64,000 bases of DNA from Bacteroidota bacterium (GTDB taxonomy: Bacteria; Bacteroidota; Bacteroidia; Bacteroidales; F082): the NCBI GenBank assembly GCA_018830105.1, contig JAHJTC010000023.1:104858-168857 (forward strand), written 5' to 3'. Below are positions 1 to 10,793 of the stretch, piece after piece (the stretch's first letter is position 1; each line of letters begins with the position of its first letter). A model generated the notes under the pieces. The model saw only the letters and a list, made by a program, of their open reading frames with translations. It was not told where the DNA came from and did no database searches. Both the position numbers and the translations under genes were made by a program.

Positions 1-384
1 AACTATTGAATAAACAATAGCACGCACCTGACCATCAGGAGTATAAGTAGGAATAGTGTCCTGAATAATAAAAGGAACACTATCACTAATTGCATTAGTT
101 ATCAATATATTACCATTATTTCCAAAATCAAAAAAAAGTGGTGTTTGAAAGCTGCCAAAGATCACATTAATCTCAGGTATACCAAACTCAGGATGCAAAC
201 TGATGGAAACCAGCTCATCGGTTGCATAACCTTTACTTATGGCTTTTTCATTTGTAGGATATAAAGAATCGTAAAAAAGCAATCGCGTTTGATCCCTAAA
301 ATATTGGGCATTCATTATTCCAGGCACGAAACTCAGCACAAGGATTAGCGATAAATAAATCAGAATATTTGGTTTTGCCATCAT
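1..384 (-). CDS. Secreted retropepsin-like aspartyl protease homologue, 3' end outside window
   Basis: Reading the minus strand from an ATG at 384 gives 128 codons open to the window edge. Residues 1-24 form a signal peptide (MMAKPN, then a hydrophobic run ending near MNAQ). After about 80 residues comes PLFFDFGNNGNILIT, which resembles the D-[TS]-G-[AS] active-site loop and following strand of retropepsin-like (clan AA) proteases, with Phe in place of Thr/Ser. The start codon overlaps the stop of the upstream membrane-protein gene as ATGA, so the two are probably translationally coupled. The second half, where any further conserved motif would lie, is missing, so the assignment is tentative. 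Confidence 0.6.
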   Translation of the reverse strand, partial: MMAKPNILIYLSLILVLSFVPGIMNAQYFRDQTRLLFYDSLYPTNEKAISKGYATDELVSISLHPEFGIPEINVIFGSFQTPLFFDFGNNGNILITNAISDSVPFIIQDTIPTYTPDGQVRAIVYSIV

Positions 385-1493
385 TTAAAATTGAAGTTTT
401 CGTCATCCAAATTATATGCCAAACTTGTAATCTCAATTTCACACCACTTCCATTGGCCTTCATCCAAATGCCAGATAGCTTCGCACTTTGAAGGCACAGT
501 AATGCCGTTAAAAGTACTGTCTTCCAGCACCCTGATTTCCCAAAGATACTTTTTTGCATCAGCTTTGTTGCCCATATAACGCATGGCTTCAAAACGCTCA
601 AAATGACCGTCTTTACCAAAATAAAATGTCCCGGAGCCAGAAGTTCCCCGATAATTCATAACTGCTTTAGACGTTTGAATATCAATTGCCTCCCAAGTAA
701 TGAATTCGCTTGTTGCTGCCGATGGAAACCACACAATCTCGCCCAAAAACCTTTGCAAGGTGCCTTCATCCATTTTCGGGCCGGTTTCGTTGCCCAACGG
801 AATAAACCCATTCATGCGCATCTCCATGGCGCCTTTTCCATCATAAAACTTATCGCGCCCACTGACCTGTATAAGCGGATTCATCTTCAGGTCGACAGTC
901 CAGATGAAGCCCGGATGCTCAACATTATAAAACTGCCTGGCTTGGGCATTGTACCAATTCTCTTGTTCGGGTTTGAGCTTCATTTTAAAATCCTGACTGA
1001 TTGTTACAGTCGAGGCCCGTTGGCGGCCCACAGCTCCTGTGGAAATCAGCCAGCTGCGCACGTTTTCCGGTAAGTTTCGGATGTCGGATTCCTGAAGAAT
1101 TTCCGGTGCCACCAAACGGGTATCACCGGCTACTAAGTTCATTTCTTTTCTCACTTTTCGCTCAAACTGCTGATTACCAATAGCCACAATTGCAGCAATT
1201 AAAATCAAGAAATTCGCAATCATGCCAAAGCGCGCTTCCTGCCAGGCTGCAATAATCAGCACCGCAGAAATTACAGTGGCGACTAATGCAATGGATGCCC
1301 ATCCTGATTTCCCTAATAAAAATAAGATACCAGAAAACAGAAACAACAGGGTGGTAATCAACCAGAAAACAGCAGCAGTGCTACTTACAATAAAACTTAG
1401 CTTGGGCAGGGCAGCAGGAAAAAACCCTTTTACAAAACCTATCAGGTGAATTAGCCCGTGAAAAAAGAGGAAGATCAGAAGAAGTAGTCTCAT
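381..1493 (-). CDS. DUF6544-like membrane protein
   Basis: 370 residues. About four hydrophobic helices fill the first ~110 residues (from MRLLLLIFLFFHGLIHLIGF), and the remaining ~250 residues form a soluble domain. Its RNLPENVRSWLISTG, GRDKFYDGKGAMEMRMNG and FLGEIVWFPSA blocks match what I remember of the DUF6544/DUF6920 group of membrane-anchored proteins, whose function is unknown. A well-spaced promoter lies upstream (1606-1636). The stop codon overlaps the next start as ATGA, giving a two-gene operon with the protease-like gene. The family name is from memory; the membrane topology is read directly. Confidence 0.7.
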   Translation of the reverse strand: MRLLLLIFLFFHGLIHLIGFVKGFFPAALPKLSFIVSSTAAVFWLITTLLFLFSGILFLLGKSGWASIALVATVISAVLIIAAWQEARFGMIANFLILIAAIVAIGNQQFERKVRKEMNLVAGDTRLVAPEILQESDIRNLPENVRSWLISTGAVGRQRASTVTISQDFKMKLKPEQENWYNAQARQFYNVEHPGFIWTVDLKMNPLIQVSGRDKFYDGKGAMEMRMNGFIPLGNETGPKMDEGTLQRFLGEIVWFPSAATSEFITWEAIDIQTSKAVMNYRGTSGSGTFYFGKDGHFERFEAMRYMGNKADAKKYLWEIRVLEDSTFNGITVPSKCEAIWHLDEGQWKWCEIEITSLAYNLDDENFNFK

Positions 1494-1605
1494 AAAATGT
1501 CAGCTTTTATTATTATCACTTAGCATTTTAAGTCTCAACAAGTTAATCAGCGTCTGTCCATTTTGAATCAGCCCCCTGATTTTTAATGACAAACACTAAT
1601 TATTG

Positions 1606-1636
1606 CAAAGCTAAGAATCTAAGCTTTAGCACACAA
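1606..1636 (-). promoter_or_regulatory. Bacteroidota-type promoter for the DUF6544-like operon
   Basis: On the minus strand TAGCTTTG (1613-1606) fits the TAnnTTTG -7 consensus. A TTG -33 element (1636-1634) lies exactly 20 nt upstream. It is the best-spaced promoter in the window and implies a leader of about 105 nt. Confidence 0.6.
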
Positions 1637-1768
1637 CGATGGGCTTCTAAAAAGTTGATTAAAACTCCCTTGATCTGTCAGAATATAATTTTACAGTATA
1701 TCACTGTTTACGAATAAGATAATTCTATTTTTTTCACAAGTATAAACCCAAAAGTTTTTAAAAATAGC

Positions 1769-1800
1769 AAAAAAAAATCCTGCCGGTTGATTCCGGCAGG
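1769..1800 (-). terminator. Rho-independent terminator of gyrB
   Basis: Read leftwards, an 8-bp perfect GC-rich stem (CCTGCCGG / CCGGCAGG, 6-nt loop) is followed by a run of T, starting about 30 nt past the gyrB stop. Confidence 0.9.
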
Positions 1801-1829
1801 AAGTTACACTTATAGTGGAACTAAAGTTC

Positions 1830-3887
<2,058 letters not shown>

Positions 3888-3937
3888 TTATGAACAAATC
3901 AGCAATGGGGCAGCCATTGGGCGATAAGTTTATGGCT

Positions 3938-5623
3938 TTAAAAACGAACCTTGATTCCTGCGTTGAGCTGAAACCCTTGTACAGGATAATTATAATAAAG
4001 CATATAATGCTGGTTCAGCAGGTTATTGGCTTGCACATAGGCTGTAAAAGTACTGTTAAACCTGTAATCGGCTCCTAATGAAAAATCGCTTATTCCATCA
4101 ATTGTCATCGTTTTTTCAACAGCATTTTCTACGATCAGGGCATCCATTTTTCCACGCAGCTGCATGTCAGCATGGATGATCCAATTCACGAATGGCTTCC
4201 ATTGCGTTTTGAGTCCTGCTTCCCAACCGGGTTTCTGCCAGGCAGCAGCAATTGAATCGGTATTGTATTGATGAAGCTGGAATGAAGCCTCAAACTCCCA
4301 CTGCTCCGATGGCATCCAGCCTGCTTCGGCCAAAAAGCTGAACTGCTTCATGCCGTCATAAACCACGGTAAAATAATTCGCCTGAGCAGCAGCCGGGTCA
4401 GTGATAAAAAAGGCACTATTTTTTAGATCACGGTAGCGCAATCCCAAATGAACATCCAATCCCTGCATAAGCGCTGCCCTAAGTCCGGCATCAAAAGCAA
4501 ACAAGGTGTTCTCCCAGCTTAAAGGAACTACCGAGCCAATCCATGGGTTTTCTTTAACAAAGCTCTGGTAACTGTTGCGTTGTAATCCACCATCTGCACC
4601 GGCATAAAACTCGAGCTTTTTTTCAAGCAAATACAAATTCCCGCTAATCACCGGATAAAGCCATAGCTGAGGATCAAGATCATTCTGATAGTTTAGTCGT
4701 AAACCCAGCCTGAGCTGATAAAAATCTCCCCTGAGATGGAGATAAGGCATGGCACCGGCCAGCAGATCATTCGTGGAAGCGAGGCTGTCGGTATTGGCAT
4801 AAAAAGCACTTTTCACTTCAACACCAATCGTTTGGGTGCCATCGAAATCAAACCAATCGAATGTCATCCCTAAATCAGCATCAAGCAATACGCCATGCTC
4901 CGAACTTTTATACTGATCAAAAAGATAGGCATACTGCAAGCCAATTTCGTGTTGCACATAGCCCATATCCGTTTCGATACTGGCAAGGCGGCTTGCAAAA
5001 CCAAGCTGCTGGTAATGCTGACTGATTTTCTCCTTATCGACTATCAGATTTGGATATTCAGCAGGTCGAAAGCCATAATAGCGATAGGTATCGAAATGAT
5101 AAAATGCCCTGCTTTGCAGCTGATGGGTGCCAAGGTTATTGGACAGCGAGATATCAAAGCTGTTGTTCATGAAATCAGCGGGGGCATAATCCTTGATGTC
5201 GGTCCAGCTCGACAGGTGCCCGATTCCCAACCCAAAACGTGTATCGGAAGTGAGGGCCGAGCTATGCTCATACCTGAACAGTGGCGACAAGCGGCTTCCC
5301 ATGCCGGCCATCACGAAGTTATTATACTGTTCGTAATCGTTCCTGGAACGGGGAGCCAACGGGCTGAGCAATTCTAATTCAGCCTTGCTGTTAATCATCC
5401 GATCGATGGTAGTGATGGAGGTATCTGCCGGCGGAAAAACGGTTTCCGGAGCATTTGGTTTCACATAAATCTTGTCGAAGTCCTTTATTGCCGGCCGAAA
5501 TGCTCCTTCGATGGTTACGCGTTCCTGATGGTTCTGCGCCAACAGCGGAAAATAGGCTGTTAGTACAAAGAACATTATCAAACAAACCAATACGGCACTC
5601 CTATTTTTCATCTTTATTCTCAT
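3938..5623 (-). CDS. Outer-membrane beta-barrel protein (TonB-receptor-like barrel without plug)
   Basis: 561 residues. A signal peptide (ending LLAQ, residue ~30) is followed by a short VTIEGAFRPAIKDFDKIYV segment and then ~450 residues of alternating aromatic/polar strands, ending in KVRF with the C-terminal Phe typical of outer-membrane barrels. LNQHYMLYYNYPVQGFQLNAGI resembles the last strands of TonB-dependent receptors, but no plug domain is present. The gene starts 5 bp after the stop of the long TPR gene, so the two should be co-transcribed and may work together at the outer membrane. An in-frame ATG at 5611 is an alternative start. Substrate unknown. Confidence 0.72.
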   Translation of the reverse strand: MRIKMKNRSAVLVCLIMFFVLTAYFPLLAQNHQERVTIEGAFRPAIKDFDKIYVKPNAPETVFPPADTSITTIDRMINSKAELELLSPLAPRSRNDYEQYNNFVMAGMGSRLSPLFRYEHSSALTSDTRFGLGIGHLSSWTDIKDYAPADFMNNSFDISLSNNLGTHQLQSRAFYHFDTYRYYGFRPAEYPNLIVDKEKISQHYQQLGFASRLASIETDMGYVQHEIGLQYAYLFDQYKSSEHGVLLDADLGMTFDWFDFDGTQTIGVEVKSAFYANTDSLASTNDLLAGAMPYLHLRGDFYQLRLGLRLNYQNDLDPQLWLYPVISGNLYLLEKKLEFYAGADGGLQRNSYQSFVKENPWIGSVVPLSWENTLFAFDAGLRAALMQGLDVHLGLRYRDLKNSAFFITDPAAAQANYFTVVYDGMKQFSFLAEAGWMPSEQWEFEASFQLHQYNTDSIAAAWQKPGWEAGLKTQWKPFVNWIIHADMQLRGKMDALIVENAVEKTMTIDGISDFSLGADYRFNSTFTAYVQANNLLNQHYMLYYNYPVQGFQLNAGIKVRF

Positions 5624-5628
5624 CAGTT

Positions 5629-8600
5629 TTACTGCTTTGATTCAAGCTGTTGCAATTTTTGAATGGCTTCCTGCTTCAGGTCATCACCGCTATAATTATC
5701 GATAATACTTTTGAGCGTTTCTCTTGCCTGAAAGGCGTTGTCGTTGGCGGCATAAATATCGGCAAGCAGGATATATGATTTCGCGAGCCAATATTCGAAT
5801 GAAGGATAACGATCCGCCATGGCGAATACTTTATCTTCAGCCAGTCCGGCTTCGCCAAGCTTAAAATGTGCCAACGCCAGCAAATAGGCCGCCTCTGCAC
5901 CATAGACTCCCGGATCGGCCTGCACACAAAGCTGGAGTACCGGCTTAGCCTGGCTGTATTGTTCGAGCGACATATACGATTTTCCGAGGATATAATCGGC
6001 CTGCACACGTTGCTGCTCCTCTACATCAGGCGTAAGCTGTAAAACCTTGGCCTGACCGATTGCCTTTTGGTAGTCGCCCTGGAAATAATTACTTTTCATG
6101 CTTCCTTCAATGGCCTCACGTTTGCGGTTTCCTTCCTCACTTATTTGAGCAAGGCGCCCATAATAAGTTGCTGCTTTCCCATACTGGGCCTGATCATAAA
6201 CGATGCGGGCAGCATTGAGCAAAGCCTCGTCAGTATAGGAATTATCCTGAAAATTGATCAGGAATTCAAGATGAAAAAGGGCCTTTTCATTATTCTTTGA
6301 CCGCAGTGCGCATTGGGCAGCATAATGGTGTGCCTGAAGCAGATAGGCTCCATTGTCGAATTGACTAAAATAATTTGACAAGGCCTTCTGTGCTTCTTCA
6401 CAACGGTTTTCGAGGTAAAAATTCTCGGCAGTAACAAAAGCCAGCGAATCCTGTTGGGTATTACTCACCTGCCCTACCCCGAGCGCTTCTGTATAGGCAA
6501 AATATTCCTGCAACTTGTTCATATCCATATAAATATCACGCATCAGATTGAGGGCTTCGCGCGATTCGTTGGTGCCGGGATAGCGGCTCACAACCTGCTT
6601 CAACTTGGTGAGGGCCTGTTCATTCTGGTTGTTGTTATAGTAAATCATCCCTGTTTTCATCAAAGCCTGACGGGCATAATTTGAACGTGGTTTTTCGCGC
6701 ACCAGCTGGTCGAATTTAACAATGGCCGAACGGTTGTCGTTGTTAACCAGGTAGGAAGAACCCATTTCATATAAAGCCTGATCAAAATAGCCGGATCGCG
6801 GATAAGTTTTTAACAATTGATCTAAGGCTTGCATCTTCTGATTAATATTCCCCAGCGCTCCATAAGCAAGTCCAACCTGAAACAAGGCGTAATCACCACC
6901 ACTGGCATTGGCCTGATTTACTTTTTTATAGGCTGTTATGGCTGCATTGTAATCCTTGAGCATAAAATGACAATCGCCAATTCGCAGCCAGGCATCATAA
7001 ATCAATGCGGGATTTTCGACATAAGGTTTATTCACAAAGCTGTTGAAGGAAGGCAAAGCCGCTTTATAGTCTTGTTTGCGAAAATAGGTGTAGCCCAGGT
7101 TATAGCTTGCCAATGGAAGCAGCTTTGAGCCGGAGGCCTCCCTCATGGCCATAAACTGCTTGAAATATTTTTCGGATCCCCAATAGTTTTTTTGATAATA
7201 AAAAGTTTCGGCCAACCAAAAAGTAGCCTCTGCGCGCATGGCAGGCTCTTGCGCATCCGACTGCAGCCGGTTAAAATAATCAGCTGCTTTTTGGATATCG
7301 CCCTGATTGAACAGCTGCACGGCCAGCGAAAAGCTCAGCTGATCATAAATTTGCTGCAGCTTGGGATCGCGGTTGCTGAGTTTTTCGAGCGATGCCAGGG
7401 CTGCGTCATAATCACGCGCAGCCAGATAAAGATGGATAATCAGGCTTTCTGCTTCTGCCTTACGGTCAGTATCCTCATTAGCTGCCAGATAATCGGTGAG
7501 CAGTTTGGCTGCCTCATTAAACGGATCTGTTCCGGCCTGAAGGCTCAACCTGGCGTAATTAAACAGCGCATCTTCACTTATTTCATCGTCATAACCTGCT
7601 TTGTAGGCAGCCAGAAAAGCATTCCTGGCATATTTAGGCTGGTTAGTTTTTACATAACAAGCTGCCAAATAATAGGATGCATATTGTTTGAGCGAATCTT
7701 CGGGAGTTCCTAACTGCTCGAAGCTACGGATGGCGGCCACGATATTTCCTGTTTTCATGCGGCTCACGCCAATCTGATAGTGATCTTCGCGACTTAGATT
7801 CCGTCTGTTCTGACGCTCAAATACTTGATAATACGACAATGCCTTTTCGTAATTCTCACGTGCATACCATGCATCAGCAAGCATTCTGGCTATTTCGGGT
7901 TTGCGGCGATAGTCGGCAGTCTTCAGGGCATCTTCGCCCATGCGTATCACTTCGTCGAGCTGGCCATTGCGGTAATTTATCTGAAGCATATACAATGGAA
8001 TCTGCTTACGGTAGCTGCGGTTATTTTCCAGTTCGGCGAACAGCTTCATGGCTTGGTCATCATTGCCTTTAACATAATAAATATGGGCTGCATAATAGCG
8101 GGCATCATCGCTGTAAGTTCCTTTATCGGAGATCGTTTTTTCAAACAGCGTCATCGCCTGGTCCACTTCTTCAAGCTGAAGCAAAGCATAGGCCTGCTTA
8201 TAGTGCATCTCGTGTTGCTCATCAGCGGATAACCTGTTGGCATCGGTGTTTTGGTAAGCATCATAAGCTTCCTGGTACTTTCTGTCGTTGAAGAGCATGC
8301 CTGCGTAGAAAAAATTGATTCTTGGCATCCAGCTGCTGCCCGGATAATCTTTGGCAAAAGCAGAGACAAGTCTGGGCGCATCTTCCTGATCCAGGTAGAA
8401 TGCAGAAACCGCCTGGTAATAGCGCGAATCGATAAACATCCTGCTGTTGGGGTCGTCGAGTTGTTGCTGCAGCCCGGCAAATAAACTGCGGGAAGCACCA
8501 TATTGCTGGTTTTGGAACAAAACAAGTCCCTGCTGAAATGTTGTTTCAGGATCCCAGTTACTTATTTGCTTCTGTGCCACAAGTGGCTGAAATGAAGCTA

Positions 8601-8643
8601 TCAGCCCAATATACACAATGAGAAGAGTCTTTTTCAAAGGCAT
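5629..8643 (-). CDS. Long secreted tetratricopeptide-repeat protein
   Basis: 1004 residues from the ATG at 8643 (MPLKKTLLIVYIG), chosen because it begins a clean signal peptide ending near LVAQ; an in-frame start at 8682 would add 13 unlikely residues. The mature protein is almost entirely TPR-type helical pairs (e.g. YEKALSYYQVFERQ, YKAALPSFNSFV, QYGKAATYYGRLAQ), about 20 repeats, resembling YbgF/BamD-type periplasmic scaffolds. It is followed after 5 bp by a barrel gene. TACCTTCG at 8673-8666 is a 7/8 match to the -7 promoter element. The scaffold role is inferred from the repeats and neighbour; no enzyme motif is visible. Confidence 0.85.
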   Translation of the reverse strand: MPLKKTLLIVYIGLIASFQPLVAQKQISNWDPETTFQQGLVLFQNQQYGASRSLFAGLQQQLDDPNSRMFIDSRYYQAVSAFYLDQEDAPRLVSAFAKDYPGSSWMPRINFFYAGMLFNDRKYQEAYDAYQNTDANRLSADEQHEMHYKQAYALLQLEEVDQAMTLFEKTISDKGTYSDDARYYAAHIYYVKGNDDQAMKLFAELENNRSYRKQIPLYMLQINYRNGQLDEVIRMGEDALKTADYRRKPEIARMLADAWYARENYEKALSYYQVFERQNRRNLSREDHYQIGVSRMKTGNIVAAIRSFEQLGTPEDSLKQYASYYLAACYVKTNQPKYARNAFLAAYKAGYDDEISEDALFNYARLSLQAGTDPFNEAAKLLTDYLAANEDTDRKAEAESLIIHLYLAARDYDAALASLEKLSNRDPKLQQIYDQLSFSLAVQLFNQGDIQKAADYFNRLQSDAQEPAMRAEATFWLAETFYYQKNYWGSEKYFKQFMAMREASGSKLLPLASYNLGYTYFRKQDYKAALPSFNSFVNKPYVENPALIYDAWLRIGDCHFMLKDYNAAITAYKKVNQANASGGDYALFQVGLAYGALGNINQKMQALDQLLKTYPRSGYFDQALYEMGSSYLVNNDNRSAIVKFDQLVREKPRSNYARQALMKTGMIYYNNNQNEQALTKLKQVVSRYPGTNESREALNLMRDIYMDMNKLQEYFAYTEALGVGQVSNTQQDSLAFVTAENFYLENRCEEAQKALSNYFSQFDNGAYLLQAHHYAAQCALRSKNNEKALFHLEFLINFQDNSYTDEALLNAARIVYDQAQYGKAATYYGRLAQISEEGNRKREAIEGSMKSNYFQGDYQKAIGQAKVLQLTPDVEEQQRVQADYILGKSYMSLEQYSQAKPVLQLCVQADPGVYGAEAAYLLALAHFKLGEAGLAEDKVFAMADRYPSFEYWLAKSYILLADIYAANDNAFQARETLKSIIDNYSGDDLKQEAIQKLQQLESKQ

Positions 8644-8780
8644 GGAGACATTTTTTTTCGTGCAGCGAAGGTACAATTTCATAGACGAAACGATCGAAAA
8701 TTAGTTACTTAAAGGGCTTCATTTTTTATAAAAAGCAAAATCCTTTCAGGATAAAAAAACGCTTAGCTGTACTAAATATT

Positions 8781-8818
8781 GCAAACAAGCCACAATAGAA
8801 CTATTGCGGCTTGTTTGC
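8781..8818 (-). terminator. Long hairpin at the 3' end of rnpB, likely processing or termination signal
   Basis: Two 18-nt arms (8781-8798 and 8801-8818) with one mismatch and a 2-nt loop, immediately 3' of RNase P RNA. No T-run follows directly; the nearest lies about 20 nt further on (8753-8759). It may act with that run as a terminator or protect the RNA's 3' end. Confidence 0.5.
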
Positions 8819-8819
8819 A

Positions 8820-9225
8820 GGCAAACCCATAAGCGGGATCCTGTGCAGCACATGACCGCGAGCGATCATGCGCTGTGACTGTCATTTATCTCGGACTACC
8901 ATCACTGGCAGCCTCTAGCGGCCTACCCACCGGCGCCGGACGGGTCGCCCTTGATTTGTTTCGGACTAATCCGAAACAAAAATGCCGGTATATTTGGCCT
9001 TGCAGCCCATAAGGTTTACCCCCGGGCCGGATCACCCCGACCCGATGTGAGCCCTTACCTCACATTTTCACCCTTACCCCACCCGAAGGCGTGGCGGTTA
9101 TTTTCTGTGGCACTTGCTGTTCTTTGTGCCTAAAACACAAAGACCTTCCTGTTAGGAAGTATGGTACCCTGCGCTGTCCCGACTTTCCTCAGCATATCAC
9201 TACACTGCGACAGTCTGTGTTTGCC
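8820..9225 (-). ncRNA. rnpB: RNase P RNA, bacterial type A
   Basis: The catalytic RNA that matures tRNA 5' ends, about 406 nt on the minus strand. The universal core is readable 5' to 3': GCTGAGGAAAGTCGGGACA, then CACAGAAAATAACCGCC, GGTAAGGGTGAAAATGTGAG, GGTAAACC, CTGCAAGGCCAAATA, GTGGGTAGGCCGCT, GAGATAAATGACAG, and CACAGGATCCCGCTTATGGG near the 3' end. Ends were set by the P1 helix, GGCAAAC (9225-9219) pairing with GTTTGCC (8826-8820); this 5' end also lies about 5 nt downstream of a perfect -7 promoter element. Ends could shift by a few bases. Small ORFs here are not genes. Confidence 0.95.
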
Positions 9226-9229
9226 GCAG

Positions 9230-9237
9230 CAAAATTA
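9230..9237 (-). promoter_or_regulatory. -7 promoter element of rnpB
   Basis: TAATTTTG on the minus strand, a full match to TAnnTTTG, ends about 5 nt before the inferred first base of RNase P RNA. No TTG lies at the usual -33 spacing. Confidence 0.6.
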
Positions 9238-9320
9238 CAACAATTTACAGGGCTTTCACCCGCTCTTGCAATCTGCAATATCCAAATGAAGTCGTAAAAT
9301 TTTAAGTAGGGTATTATTCT

Positions 9321-9328
9321 TACTTTTG
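9321..9328 (+). promoter_or_regulatory. -7 promoter element of the MATE gene
   Basis: TACTTTTG matches TAnnTTTG and lies 21 nt before the ATG at 9350. It argues against a TTG start at 9326, which lies inside the motif. Confidence 0.55.
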
Positions 9329-9349
9329 CAAACTCCTAAAAATCGCTCC

Positions 9350-10693
9350 ATGAGGGATCTTACTACAGGCAACGAAGGCAAACTTATACTCGCATTTACC
9401 ATTCCTATGTTGATAGGCAATGTTTTTCAGCAGTTGTACAATATTGTTGACAGCATCATTATAGGCCGTTATTTAGGCAACGAAGCCCTTGCAGCGGTGG
9501 GAGCAAGTTTTCCACTTATTTTCACGCTGATATCATTGATCATCGGTATCGCAACAGGCACTACCATTATCATAGCCCAATATTACGGGGCGAAAAACAT
9601 TGGCAAGGTACAGCAAGCCATTGAAACCATGTACCTCTTTATTTTTGTGGCATCAATTTTCCTCAGCCTGATTGGCATTTATACCAGCACCGCCATTTTC
9701 AAGCTGATCGACCTGCCCGAAGAGGTGATTCCTGAAGCTGTAAAGTACTTCAATATCTATGCATTGGGTTTTGTGTTTTTCTTTGGATTTCAGGGAACCA
9801 GTGCCATACTCAGAGGGCTTGGCGACTCGAAAACGCCGCTCTACTTTTTAATCGTTGCCACGATGATGAATATTATGCTGGATTTATTATTTGTGGTCGT
9901 CTTTGAATGGGGCATCGAGGGCGTTGCCTATGCCACAATAATTTCGCAGGCAGGCGCTTTTATCTCTATTATTTATTACTTGAACCGTTTTCATAAAGTG
10001 ATACGCTTTAATATGTTGCGGCTTCGTTTTAACCGGGAAATCTTTTTCAAAAGCATAAAAATCGGGCTGCCGACAGGGTTTCAGCAGACTTTTGTAGCCG
10101 TGGGAATGCTGGCCTTGTACAAGGTGGTGAATATGTTTGGAACCACAGTAATTGCTGCTTATGCAGTGGCAATGCGTATTGATTCCTTTGCTGCGCTTCC
10201 GGCGATGAATTTTAGCGCAGCACTTTCTTCTTTTGTGGGGCAAAATATCGGAGCCAAAAAGCTCGAAAGGGTGCGCAGCGGCATGCTGGCCACCTTGCGC
10301 ATGACTTCGCTCATCTCGCTGGGAGTGACCATTGTCGCCTGGATTTTTGCGGAACAGATTATGCAGGTATTCACTACTGACCAGGCTGTGGTTGAGGCCG
10401 GAAAAGACTACTTATATATCGTGAGTGCTTTTTATATCCTGTTCTCGGCCATGTTCGTCATGAATGGCGTTTTGAGGGGCGCAGGCGACACTTTGATACC
10501 GATGTTTATTACCATTTTTGCCTTGTGGGTGATTCGGATTCCGGCTTCCTGGTTTTTAGCGCAACATTTTGGCCCCAAAGGAATTTGGTGGGGCATTCCG
10601 GTAGCCTGGGGGATTGGTGCAGTTTTTTCCTATATTTATTATCGCACAGGACGCTGGAGAACAAAATCTGTCGTGAAGCAGCAGAATTCGTAG
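9350..10693 (+). CDS. MATE family cation/drug antiporter
   Basis: 447 residues from ATG 9350 (MRDLTTGNEGKLI). Inner-membrane exporter of the multidrug and toxic compound extrusion family, using Na+ or H+ to expel organic cations. The family N-terminus is clear (FTIPMLIGNVFQQLYNIVDSI, then GRYLGNEALAAVGASFP), about 12 membrane helices are visible, and the second half repeats the pattern (GLPTGFQQTFVAVG, ALSSFVGQNIGAKKLERVRSG), as expected for the NorM/DinF/MepA fold. The gene stands alone, divergent from rnpB. The truncated RHS module begins about 100 bp downstream without an obvious terminator. Substrate cannot be told from sequence. Confidence 0.93.
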   Translation: MRDLTTGNEGKLILAFTIPMLIGNVFQQLYNIVDSIIIGRYLGNEALAAVGASFPLIFTLISLIIGIATGTTIIIAQYYGAKNIGKVQQAIETMYLFIFVASIFLSLIGIYTSTAIFKLIDLPEEVIPEAVKYFNIYALGFVFFFGFQGTSAILRGLGDSKTPLYFLIVATMMNIMLDLLFVVVFEWGIEGVAYATIISQAGAFISIIYYLNRFHKVIRFNMLRLRFNREIFFKSIKIGLPTGFQQTFVAVGMLALYKVVNMFGTTVIAAYAVAMRIDSFAALPAMNFSAALSSFVGQNIGAKKLERVRSGMLATLRMTSLISLGVTIVAWIFAEQIMQVFTTDQAVVEAGKDYLYIVSAFYILFSAMFVMNGVLRGAGDTLIPMFITIFALWVIRIPASWFLAQHFGPKGIWWGIPVAWGIGAVFSYIYYRTGRWRTKSVVKQQNS

Positions 10694-10793
10694 AAAAAAA
10701 TCTCAGCATTTGTAACTATCGGGCATCCAAAAATCCGAAACCATTAACCAAAAAAGTTTTACCTTTGACTACACTTACAACCCCACAAGCGGT

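Noticed and set aside
8951..9297. ORFs on the plus strand at 8951-9133 and 9091-9297
   Set aside because: They lie on the opposite strand of RNase P RNA, whose conserved core explains the sequence.
9326..9349. TTG start for the MATE gene
   Set aside because: It falls inside the TACTTTTG promoter element; ATG 9350 gives the normal family N-terminus.
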